Source: an uncultured Oscillospiraceae bacterium (GTDB lineage Bacteria > Bacillota > Clostridia > Oscillospirales > Acutalibacteraceae). Taken from it: DNA of 64,000 bases. Position numbers and translations under genes: made by a program. This document shows, piece after piece, positions 1 to 7,210 of the stretch. The notes beneath the pieces are model-generated. The model searched no databases and was not told the origin of the DNA. It saw nothing but the letters and a program-made list of their open reading frames with translations. The stretch spans positions 1-64,000 of the forward strand of contig CASEMN010000005.1 in the NCBI GenBank assembly GCA_949289045.1, read 5' to 3'. Every line of letters starts with the position of its first letter. Positions within the stretch are counted from its first letter, which is position 1.

Positions 1-32
1 GTAAGTTAAATTTAAAATATAATAATAAAACC

Positions 33-138
33 AAAGAATCCCGCAAAACTCACCTTCCGGCAATCTCACACGTCGGCAGCAGCGTGACGCTGCACCCAAG
101 CCGCACAGCAAACTGAGTTTGCATCCAAGTTGCACACT
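33..138. repeat. Dispersed intergenic repeat, copy A (mini-hairpins with TGA loops)
   Basis: This gene-free stretch aligns with 18220-18312: both share CCAAAGARTCCCRCAAA, ACACGTCGGCAGCAG and a hairpin followed by GCATCCA. It holds two perfect hairpins with 6-bp stems and a TGA loop: GCAGCG-TGA-CGCTGC (79-93) and GCAAAC-TGA-GTTTGC (108-122). The rest of 1-289 shows no credible gene. The function is unknown. Confidence 0.65.
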
Positions 139-286
139 AAGATACAGAGCACAAAAGTATAAGTGCCTGTGTTAAAAATCGCTTTTTCATCAAAATAAAG
201 ATTAAGGTTATAAAAACTTTTCTGCCGTTATGGACAAAAGGAAGTGCCCTGCCGCAGCATGAGCGGTGAAGCAAACTTATCTTTCA

Positions 287-322
287 TGAAAAAGGACTGC
301 TTAATTAAGCAGTCCTTTTGTC
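287..322 (-). terminator. Rho-independent terminator
   Basis: A perfect inverted repeat AAAAGGACTGCTT-AATT-AAGCAGTCCTTTT spans 290-319. It lies just 3' of the minus-strand zinc-ribbon gene and can act in both directions. Confidence 0.85.
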
Positions 323-355
323 TGTATTCATATGGAATTTATAATATTTTACGCT

Positions 356-658
356 TTATGTTCTGCATGCATTTTCTTCAATTTCTTTTGCACGGCTTAA
401 AAAAGCGTAGGGCACAAAGAAACGATGGGTTTCAAAAATCGGACCTGGGTTTCCGGCGCTGCAGCTGCTCAGTACAGAGTGTGCACTGTAAGGTATGCTT
501 TCGTTTATAAGGGCTCCTTTCAGAACGCCGCTGTAAACGGTTCCTTTTTCGGTTAAGAAGCATAAATCTTCGTCTTTTGCGTTGCGTAAGTTTTTGCTTT
601 CGCAAAGAGGACAAATATTACTGTCTGAAAGAAGTTTGCAGTTTTCGCAATAATACAT
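356..658 (-). CDS. Small zinc-ribbon protein with DUF2007-like domain
   Basis: A 100-residue cytosolic protein. Its N-terminus has two Cys pairs (C4/C7 and C16/C19) that form a zinc ribbon. The remainder resembles the DUF2007 'putative signal transducing protein' fold, with a short Leu/Val strand region and a C-terminal helix. The start is set by GGAAGGAG a few bases before ATG. It lies 59 nt downstream of the GntR gene on the same strand and could be cotranscribed with it. No enzymatic residues are visible. Its function is not known; a binding or sensory role is a guess from the family name. Confidence 0.75.
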   Translation of the reverse strand: MYYCENCKLLSDSNICPLCESKNLRNAKDEDLCFLTEKGTVYSGVLKGALINESIPYSAHSVLSSCSAGNPGPIFETHRFFVPYAFLSRAKEIEENACRT

Positions 659-717
659 AATACATTCTCCTTCCGAAAACCGTCAATTCCATATGAAACA
701 GAATTTGAGAGCAAAAC

Positions 718-1440
718 TCAGCGTTTTTCCAGAGTTGAGAAAGGAAATTCCAAAAGAGATTCCGGCATTACGAACTTTACGAAGCTTACGGGAACATCGT
801 CTCCTTTTTCGTAAATCCATCTTGTAAGTTCAATAACGCTGGTGCTACTTCCCAGAGGCAGATTTTTAAGTTCGTGCTCATCTGCTTCTCTTATATAAAT
901 AGTCTGCTGGATTTTGTCAATTTTGATATTGCTTTCCAAAATGGCGTGGGCAACCGATGAGGAGGAATCTATGCTCTTTACAATATTGTAGAGCTTATCT
1001 ACAAAAAAGCTGTCTTCAATTGCTATAGCAAGGTTGTCGGCATAGCGAAGTCGTTTAATATGATGCACCCAAAAGTCATCTGCCCAAAGGCTCAGTTCGC
1101 TTTCGCCGGCGGGGCAGGGTTCGTTTTTAACTATTATGCTGTCGCTTTTAATTCCCATTCGGTCAAGAAAATAGGTAAGGGAGATGAGGGGTTCAAATCC
1201 GGCGGTGCGGCTCATGGGAGATACAAAAGTGCCGATTCCTCTGCGTTTTATTATTTTGCCCTCATATTCGAGGTCGCTGAGAGCTGCTCTTATGGTAGCT
1301 CTGCCGACGCCGTGGAGCTCCATAAGCTCTTTCTCTGTGGGCAGCTGTGAATCGGGGGGGTATTTATCGGCGGCAATCTGCTTTAAAATATCTTCCTTTA
1401 CCTGAATATATAGGGGGATGGGGCTGTTTTTGTTTACCAT
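718..1440 (-). CDS. GntR/HutC-family transcriptional regulator
   Basis: A 240-residue regulator. Residues 1-75 are the GntR winged helix (PLYIQVKEDI, then LPTEKELMELHGVGRATIRAAL, then a wing with GIGTFV). Residues 90-240 are a UTRA-type effector domain as in HutC/FarR proteins. AAGGAGG precedes the ATG. It is divergent from the GlpA-like operon across a 211-bp region holding a palindrome and three copies of a GATGTACGRACA-like motif, so it probably controls that operon and itself. UTRA domains bind small metabolites, so glycerol-3-phosphate or a related substrate is a reasonable but untested effector. Confidence 0.9.
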   Translation of the reverse strand: MVNKNSPIPLYIQVKEDILKQIAADKYPPDSQLPTEKELMELHGVGRATIRAALSDLEYEGKIIKRRGIGTFVSPMSRTAGFEPLISLTYFLDRMGIKSDSIIVKNEPCPAGESELSLWADDFWVHHIKRLRYADNLAIAIEDSFFVDKLYNIVKSIDSSSSVAHAILESNIKIDKIQQTIYIREADEHELKNLPLGSSTSVIELTRWIYEKGDDVPVSFVKFVMPESLLEFPFSTLEKR

Positions 1441-1456
1441 TTTTTCATTCCTCCTT

Positions 1457-1476
1457 GGACATATCTTGATATATCC
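1457..1476. promoter_or_regulatory. Candidate operator palindrome before gntR
   Basis: GGACATATC-TT-GATATATCC has 9-bp arms with one mismatch. It lies directly upstream of the gntR ribosome binding site, where it could mediate autorepression. The assignment is inferred from position and symmetry. Confidence 0.45.
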
Positions 1477-1489
1477 GAATGAATGCAGA

Positions 1490-1600
1490 GATGTACGAAC
1501 ATATAAAATGCATATTAAACAAAAATTTTTTAAATGTCCGTAAATGTTCTGTTGACAAAAGTATACAAAATTGTTAGACTGATGTCAAGATGTACGGACA
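1490..1600. promoter_or_regulatory. Repeated GATGTACGRACA motifs (candidate GntR operators)
   Basis: GATGTACGAACA occurs at 1490-1501 and GATGTACGGACA at 1589-1600, exactly 99 bp apart. A third, inverted version (TGTCCGTAAATGT) starts at 1535. The last copy lies just downstream of the -10 box of the operon promoter, a classic repressor position. Confidence 0.5.
1552..1580 (+). promoter_or_regulatory. Sigma-A-type promoter of the GlpA-like operon
   Basis: TTGACA (1552-1557), a 17-bp spacer and TAGACT (1575-1580). It is flanked by the candidate GntR operators and lies about 70 bp before the first gene. Confidence 0.7.
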
Positions 1601-1651
1601 ACTAACTTAAAAATTTCTATTATTCAGTCAATAATTTTTTGAAACGGTGTG

Positions 1652-3382
1652 ATGAGAAAGATGGCAGAGAGAATAGAAAAGGTTCAGAAAGCCCTTATTC
1701 GTAAGGGCTTTAAAGAGGTTTATGCAAGACAGTGGCGCCAGTCTGTCATTCTTGAAGGAGAGATGGATGACTGGAAGCAGATTGTAAAAGCGGGAAAAGC
1801 GGCGGCTAAGTTCGGCTATAAGGGAGTTGTAAACGAAATTAAGCTTAAAGGCTATACTGCTCCTCCTCTCAGAGTGCCCGATGTTCAGGATGGTGCTCTT
1901 GAGGGAAAGCGTCCAGACGTTATGATAATCGGCGGCGGCGTTATAGGCTGTTCGATTGCAAGAGAGCTTACTAAATACAATCTTACAATTCTTCTTGCGG
2001 ATAAGGAAAGCGACGTTGCTATGCATGCCTCTTCCCGAAACGACGGAATGATACATCCCGGCATTGCCTCCCATGCAGGCACTCTCAGGGGAGAGATGAA
2101 CGTTAAGGGCAACGCAATGTACACCCAGCTTTGCAAGGAGCTTGATATTCCCTTTAAGCGTTACGGAAATCTAATTCTTTACTCCGACCATGTTTTCGGT
2201 GTAGCGGCTGAGCCGGTACTTGCCGAAAGAGCCAGAAAGCTTGGCATTGAGGGCGGTAAAATTTCAAGAGAATATCTTCATCAGATAGAGCCCAATATTA
2301 CCGATAAAGCTCTCGGCGCTTTTATATATCCGTCTTCAGGTGTGCTTTCGCCTTATAAGCTCACCGTTGCGTTAGCAGAAAACGCAGTGGAAAACGGCGC
2401 CGAGGTTTCACTCAATACCGTTGTAACAGGTATGGAAATTGACGATAACGAAATCTGCAAGGTGTTTACAAACAGAGGTACTGTTTATCCGAGACTCGTT
2501 ATAAATGCAGCGGGAACCTTTGCCGATAAAGTCGCCGAAATGGCAGGGGATAAATTCTTCTCCATTCATCCGAGAAAGGGTGAACTTGTAATTCTCGATA
2601 AGAAAAAAGGTCATCTTGTAACACGTTCCATGGGTCTTGTAGGTCTTGATCAGGCCTTTGCCGATACAAAGGGCGGCGGAGTTATGAGAACCATTGACGG
2701 AAACGTCCTTGTAGGACCCGACGCATATGAAATTCCCGAAAGAGAGGATTTCAGCACTCACAGGGATCACATAGATGCAATCTGCAAAAAGCATCTGCCT
2801 CTTATTAAGGGATTCACCCAGGGCGATGTAATCACATATTTTGCAGGCGTTCGTGCTCCCACCTATGAGGAAGAATTTATTATTGAGCGTTCAGACTATG
2901 TGCCGAACCTTGTCCATGCAGCGGGCATACAGTCTCCGGGTCTCGCTTCCGCTCCGGCTATTGCCGAGAGAATTGCTGAGATTACTGTTAACGCTCTTAA
3001 ACCCTATGTTGATATACATAAAAATCCGAAATTCAATCCTTACAGAAGAAGGGTTCCCCATATGGCGGCTCTTTCCTTTGAGGAAAAGCAGAAGGTCATT
3101 AAGGAAAATCCCGATTACGGCGTGATTATCTGCCGCTGTGAGGAAATAAGCAAGGGCGAAATTATAGACGCAATTCATTCGCCTATTCCGGCAACCTCAA
3201 TTGATGCGCTTAAACGCCGTGTAAGACCGGGTATGGGCAGATGTCAGGGTGGATTCTGTTCACCTCTTGTTACTAAGATAATCTGCGACGAAACGGGCAT
3301 GACTCCCGATATGGTTACAAAGAGCGGAGGAAATTCTCAGCTTGTCCTTGAAAAAACTCATAAGGGAGGCGATGCGAAATGA
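1652..3382 (+). CDS. GlpA-like FAD-dependent dehydrogenase with C-terminal [2Fe-2S] (BFD) domain
   Basis: A FAD-dependent oxidoreductase of the glycerol-3-phosphate dehydrogenase (DAO) family. About 90 N-terminal residues of unassigned, basic, helical sequence precede the dinucleotide fold GGGVIG (near residue 95). The DAO body follows, then a BFD-like [2Fe-2S] domain with C-x-C near 495 and C-x4-C near 532-537. It should oxidise glycerol-3-phosphate or a related hydroxyacid phosphate and pass electrons to its partners. The stop overlaps the start of the next gene (ATGA). GTG 1649, ATG 1652 and ATG 1664 are all possible starts and none has a strong ribosome binding site. Clostridia and Thermotoga carry the same order GlpA-like, FAD/NAD oxidoreductase, DUF1667. 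The exact substrate is uncertain. Confidence 0.88.
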   Translation: MRKMAERIEKVQKALIRKGFKEVYARQWRQSVILEGEMDDWKQIVKAGKAAAKFGYKGVVNEIKLKGYTAPPLRVPDVQDGALEGKRPDVMIIGGGVIGCSIARELTKYNLTILLADKESDVAMHASSRNDGMIHPGIASHAGTLRGEMNVKGNAMYTQLCKELDIPFKRYGNLILYSDHVFGVAAEPVLAERARKLGIEGGKISREYLHQIEPNITDKALGAFIYPSSGVLSPYKLTVALAENAVENGAEVSLNTVVTGMEIDDNEICKVFTNRGTVYPRLVINAAGTFADKVAEMAGDKFFSIHPRKGELVILDKKKGHLVTRSMGLVGLDQAFADTKGGGVMRTIDGNVLVGPDAYEIPEREDFSTHRDHIDAICKKHLPLIKGFTQGDVITYFAGVRAPTYEEEFIIERSDYVPNLVHAAGIQSPGLASAPAIAERIAEITVNALKPYVDIHKNPKFNPYRRRVPHMAALSFEEKQKVIKENPDYGVIICRCEEISKGEIIDAIHSPIPATSIDALKRRVRPGMGRCQGGFCSPLVTKIICDETGMTPDMVTKSGGNSQLVLEKTHKGGDAK

Positions 3383-4617
3383 TGCATTATGATGTCTGTG
3401 TTTTAGGCGGAGGCCCTGCGGGTCTTGCCGCTGCCATTTCCGCCGCCGATAACGGCGCAAAAACTCTGATAATCGAACGCGAAGCAAAGCTCGGCGGAAT
3501 ATTAAAGCAGTGCATCCATGATGGATTCGGTATAGTCCGCTTTGGTGAGAGACTTACCGGTCCAGAATATGCGGGCAGATTTATAAAAGAGATGGTAAAG
3601 CGTGATATAGACTATATTACAAATGCCTTTGCCACCGATGCAAAACGTCTTCCCGACGGCACATTTTCCTTTGAGGTTCAGAGTGCACAGGGCGTTCTCA
3701 ATATCACCTGCAACGCCGTTGTTCTTGCCTGCGGATGCAGAGAGAGAACATCACGTCAGGTATTTATCCACGGCGACAGACCTGCGGGAATATTCAATGC
3801 AGGAACAGCCCAGTATTTTGTAAATATCTTAGGCTATATGCCTACAAAACGCTGCGTAATTTTAGGCAGCGGTGATATCGGAATGATTATGGCAAGAAGA
3901 CTCACCCTTGAGGGAGCCGAGGTTGAGGGCGTTTATGAAATAAAGGACACCCCGGCAGGTCTTGCAAGAAACGTAGCCCAGTGTCTTGACGACTACAATA
4001 TACCCCTTCATCTTTCAACTACTGTTACAAGGGTAATAGGCGAAAAGAGAGTTGAAGCAGTAGAGGTCGCAAAGGTTGACGAGCATATGAATCCCATTGA
4101 GGGAACAGAGCGGATAATCCCCTGCGATGCCCTTATTCTTTCCGTAGGACTTATTCCGGAAAACGAGATTGCAGAAAAATTAGGTGTAGAGCTTGATCCT
4201 GCAACAAAGGGAGCCTATGTTGACCAGAAGCTTATGACAAGCGTACCGGGAGTTTTCTCCTGCGGCAACGCACTTCACGTTAACGACCTTGTAGACTACG
4301 TTTCACAAAGCGGAGATATAGCAGGAAAATTTGCCGCAAAGTATAAGCCTGAAAAGAGATACAGGGTAAAAATTGATTATCCGAAAAATGAATTTTCCTA
4401 TGTTGTGCCACAGTATTACGACCTTATGGAGCAGGGCGAACTTACTCTCTATTTCAGAGTTCGCAAGGACTGCACCAATAAGACAGTGTTTATAGATAAC
4501 GACGAAAAGGTTATCAAGAAGAAAAAATATCAGCGTATGCTGCCCTCCGAAATGGAAACCCTTACGGTAAAGCCTGAAAACGGCAGATTCGGAGAGATAA
4601 GTCTCAGAATGGAGTGA
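3379..4617 (+). CDS. FAD/NAD(P)-dependent oxidoreductase partner of the GlpA-like protein
   Basis: A 412-residue pyridine nucleotide-disulfide-type oxidoreductase. It has an FAD-binding GGGPAG motif near residue 10, a second dinucleotide-binding GSGDIG near residue 165, and the family stretch ACGCRERTSRQ near 120. It probably moves electrons between the BFD iron-sulphur cluster of the upstream protein and NAD(P). It overlaps the upstream gene by 4 nt, with GGGAGG before the start, so translation is likely coupled. The next gene (DUF1667) follows within a few bases. Confidence 0.9.
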   Translation: MMHYDVCVLGGGPAGLAAAISAADNGAKTLIIEREAKLGGILKQCIHDGFGIVRFGERLTGPEYAGRFIKEMVKRDIDYITNAFATDAKRLPDGTFSFEVQSAQGVLNITCNAVVLACGCRERTSRQVFIHGDRPAGIFNAGTAQYFVNILGYMPTKRCVILGSGDIGMIMARRLTLEGAEVEGVYEIKDTPAGLARNVAQCLDDYNIPLHLSTTVTRVIGEKRVEAVEVAKVDEHMNPIEGTERIIPCDALILSVGLIPENEIAEKLGVELDPATKGAYVDQKLMTSVPGVFSCGNALHVNDLVDYVSQSGDIAGKFAAKYKPEKRYRVKIDYPKNEFSYVVPQYYDLMEQGELTLYFRVRKDCTNKTVFIDNDEKVIKKKKYQRMLPSEMETLTVKPENGRFGEISLRME

Positions 4618-4622
4618 TTGCC

Positions 4623-5006
4623 GTGACAAGAGAGCTTACATGTATAGTTTGTCCCAACGGATGCCGGCTTAAGGTAACCGATGAGGGCGGGAATCTGACA
4701 GTTTCGGGAGCTACCTGCAAAAGGGGAGAGGCTTTCGGAAAATCGGAGGTTTTAAATCCTACAAGGAGCATAACCTCCACAGTAGCTACAAAGTTTAAGG
4801 ATTTTCCCCTGCTTCCCGTTAAGACTTTGGGAGAAATACCGAAAGATAAAATTTTTGAAGCTATGAAAGTTATAAATTCCGTTAAGGTTACAAAGAGACT
4901 AAAAACCGGGGATGTTATAATAGATGATTTCTTCGGCGCAAAGCTTGTTGCAACAACGGATATGGCAAGACTGCCGAAAGAAGTAAGAATTAAAGAAGCG
5001 GAATAA
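4623..5006 (+). CDS. DUF1667 protein of the glycerol-3-phosphate oxidation module
   Basis: A small protein of about 127 residues that starts MTRELTCIVCPNGC. It has a C-x2-C-x3-C pattern and a further Cys (TCKRG) near residue 37, as in DUF1667. This family accompanies GlpA-like and FAD/NAD oxidoreductase genes and may carry a metal or Fe-S centre. GTG 4623 is preferred because GGAG at 4611-4614 sits 8 nt upstream. An in-frame GTG at 4614 would have no usable ribosome binding site. Last gene of the three-gene operon, followed by strong hairpins. Confidence 0.85.
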   Translation: MTRELTCIVCPNGCRLKVTDEGGNLTVSGATCKRGEAFGKSEVLNPTRSITSTVATKFKDFPLLPVKTLGEIPKDKIFEAMKVINSVKVTKRLKTGDVIIDDFFGAKLVATTDMARLPKEVRIKEAE

Positions 5007-5030
5007 ATTTTAATTTGCAAAGATTTTGTC

Positions 5031-5084
5031 GGGAAACCCCTTGATAGGGTTTCCCACGATAAAAAAGTCCATCGGACTTTTTTA
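5031..5084 (+). terminator. Double hairpin terminator after the DUF1667 gene
   Basis: GGGAAACCC-N7-GGGTTTCCC (5031-5055) is followed by AAAAAAGTCC-ATC-GGACTTTTTT (5061-5083), a classic terminator with a T run. Confidence 0.85.
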
Positions 5085-5351
5085 TCTCCCTTCCTGATCT
5101 TTTGAAAGGCAAGGGATTTCGCCGTTTGCGAACGGCGAGAATGGGCGTTGCCCCTTCACCCCACCGCCTTTTGAAAAAGGCGGGCGAAAACTTCAATGTC
5201 CGTTGCGTGCAGATTTTCTCTATTTTGAAGGAACTAAGTACGACTTAAATGCGGATTTAATCCGCAAGGCGGGCGAAAACTTTAATGTCTTTATTTGAAA
5301 TTTTTAAATCAACATAAACCAAATTCACCTAAACAAACTGGAGGTATTGAA
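5085..5351. repeat. Hairpin-rich intergenic region with 24-bp direct repeat
   Basis: No gene is seen. The region holds hairpins GCCGTT-TGCG-AACGGC (about 5123-5138), CCGCCTTTT-GA-AAAAGGCGG (about 5164-5183) and TGCGGATT/AATCCGCA (about 5250-5265). A 24-bp direct repeat, beginning AAGGCGGGCGAAAACTT, lies at 5177-5200 and 5266-5289 with one mismatch. It looks like a mosaic of short dispersed repeats. Confidence 0.6.
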
Positions 5352-7097
5352 ATGTCATTATTCAGTAAGAAAAAGCCAAGTGACTTTTATCCTGACTGGT
5401 ACCATGAGGAGGCCCCCAAGGATTCATATCGTTCAATTCTTAAGTGGGGAAGTCCCACAGAGTTCAAGGCTCCCAACAGAAAGCTTTATAAGCTTATGAA
5501 AGAGACCTTTGACATGACCGATGATGATTTCAAGGTAAAGCAGGAAATGGGCCTTGAAAAAGTCGATTTCGATATGCCCCCGAAGCTCGATGAAAAGCAT
5601 ATCGCAAAGTTCCGTGAAATTCTCGGTGAAGAGAACGTTAAAACGGATAATTACACCCGTCTTTCCGTTGCCTACGGTAAGACAATGGTTGACCTTATGC
5701 GTCTTAGAAAGCATATAGTCGAGAATCTTCCCGACGTTGTGCTTTATCCCGGATGCCGTGAGGATATCATTAAAATCGTTGAATATTGTAATGAAGAGAA
5801 AATCCCCGTATATGTTTACGGCGGCGGTTCCTCCGTTACAAGAGGCGTTGAGCCTGTATGCGGCGGTGTAACTCTCGATATGCGTCCCCGTTTCAATAAG
5901 GTTATCAAGTTCAGTGAGCGCAATCAGACAATCACCGTTGAAGCCGGTATGAGCGGCCCGAAGCTTGAGGAAATCCTCAATAACGCCGTTTCCCTTTTCG
6001 GTGCAAAGAGAGCCTATACCTGCGGACATTTCCCCCAGAGCTTTGAGTATTCCTCAGTAGGCGGCTGGACTGTTACAAGAGGTGCAGGACAGAACTCTAC
6101 ATATTACGGAAAAATTGAAGATATAGTAATCAGCCAGGAGTATGTAACTCCCGTGGGCATCATCAAGAGCGACGAGTGCCCCAGAAACGCAACAGGTCCG
6201 TCAATTGACCAGATCATGATGGGCAGTGAAGGAACATTCGGCGTTCTCACCCATGTAACCCTTCGTTTCTTTAAGTATATGCCTGAGAATCGCTGCCGCT
6301 TCAGCTTTGTTTTCAAAGATTGGGATAGCGGTGTTAATGCGGTTCGTGAGATTATGCAAGGGGAATTTGGTTTCCCGTCAGCTTTCCGTCTTTCAGACCC
6401 CGAAGAAACATCAGTGGGCTTCCGTCTTTACGGTGTTGCCGATACGCCCATTGATTCCCTCCTTAAACTCAGGGGTTATGAGGACGGAAAGCGAGTTCTC
6501 CTTCTCGGATTTACCGAAGGTGAAAAAGCTTTCAGCAAAAACGTATTCCGTCAGATTTGGAAAATCTGCCATAACTACGGCGCAATGTATACAACCGGCC
6601 TTGTAACAAAGGGATGGGAGAAAGGACGTTTCAATGATCCATATCTTCGTGAGGACATGGGCGACTACGGCCTTATGCTCGATACCCTTGAGTGCTCCGT
6701 TAACTGGGATAACTTCATGGAGGTTTACGAAAATGTACGCCGCTACTGTAAGAGCCGTCCCAATACAATCTGCATGACTCATATGTCCCACTTCTATCCT
6801 CAGGGAGCAAACCTCTACTTTATCTTTGAGGCAAAGATGAGCGACCTTCAGGAATACCTTGACTATCAGTACGGTATTATGGATAACATTCAGAAGTACG
6901 GCGCATCAATGAGCCACCACCACGGTATAGGAAAGATGACAGCTCCGTGGCTTGAAGCACAGATCGGCCATAACGAAATGGAAGTTTACCGTGCACTTAA
7001 GCGTCACTTTGACCCCAATAACATTATGAATCCCGGCGGAACATTGGGACTTGATCTTCCCGAGGATAAGCGCAGAGATTTCATTACAAAGAAATAA
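5352..7097 (+). CDS. FAD-binding oxidase of the alkyl-DHAP synthase (AGPS) type
   Basis: A 581-residue flavoprotein of the FAD_binding_4/VAO family. A PCMH-type FAD domain spans about 120-300 (VVLYPGCREDI, then VYGGGSSVTRGVEP). A C-terminal FAD-oxidase domain carries MSHHHGIGKM and ends with a PNNIMNPGG motif. Length and the HMSHFYP/SHHHGIGKM motifs match alkylglycerone-phosphate synthase-like proteins. Related proteins also oxidise D-2-hydroxyacids, so the reaction is uncertain. Its position behind the GlpA-like operon suggests a link to glycerol phosphates, DHAP or ether-lipid chemistry. The start at 5352 is set by GGAGG 8-10 nt upstream; an in-frame ATG at 5295 lies in the repeat region and has no ribosome binding site. 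Confidence 0.88.
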   Translation: MSLFSKKKPSDFYPDWYHEEAPKDSYRSILKWGSPTEFKAPNRKLYKLMKETFDMTDDDFKVKQEMGLEKVDFDMPPKLDEKHIAKFREILGEENVKTDNYTRLSVAYGKTMVDLMRLRKHIVENLPDVVLYPGCREDIIKIVEYCNEEKIPVYVYGGGSSVTRGVEPVCGGVTLDMRPRFNKVIKFSERNQTITVEAGMSGPKLEEILNNAVSLFGAKRAYTCGHFPQSFEYSSVGGWTVTRGAGQNSTYYGKIEDIVISQEYVTPVGIIKSDECPRNATGPSIDQIMMGSEGTFGVLTHVTLRFFKYMPENRCRFSFVFKDWDSGVNAVREIMQGEFGFPSAFRLSDPEETSVGFRLYGVADTPIDSLLKLRGYEDGKRVLLLGFTEGEKAFSKNVFRQIWKICHNYGAMYTTGLVTKGWEKGRFNDPYLREDMGDYGLMLDTLECSVNWDNFMEVYENVRRYCKSRPNTICMTHMSHFYPQGANLYFIFEAKMSDLQEYLDYQYGIMDNIQKYGASMSHHHGIGKMTAPWLEAQIGHNEMEVYRALKRHFDPNNIMNPGGTLGLDLPEDKRRDFITKK

Positions 7098-7157
7098 TTT
7101 ATAATCCGAACCCCTTAAAACTGTTTGCAATGTCAGCTGCAAACTGAAAGTTTAACA

Positions 7158-7206
7158 AAACCGCCTGAGATAAGGTTTACCCTCATCTCAGGCGGTTAGT
7201 TTTTGT
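7158..7206. terminator. Bidirectional terminator between the FAD oxidase gene and mfd
   Basis: AACCGCCTGAGAT pairs with ATCTCAGGCGGTT (about 7159-7197), with T-rich flanks. The convergent genes at 7097 and 7211 can both use it. Confidence 0.85.
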
Positions 7207-7210
7207 GTTA

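Noticed and set aside
1185..1205. GGTTCAAATCC, resembling the T-arm of a tRNA
   Set aside because: It lies inside the gntR coding sequence and no acceptor, D or anticodon arms can be formed around it.
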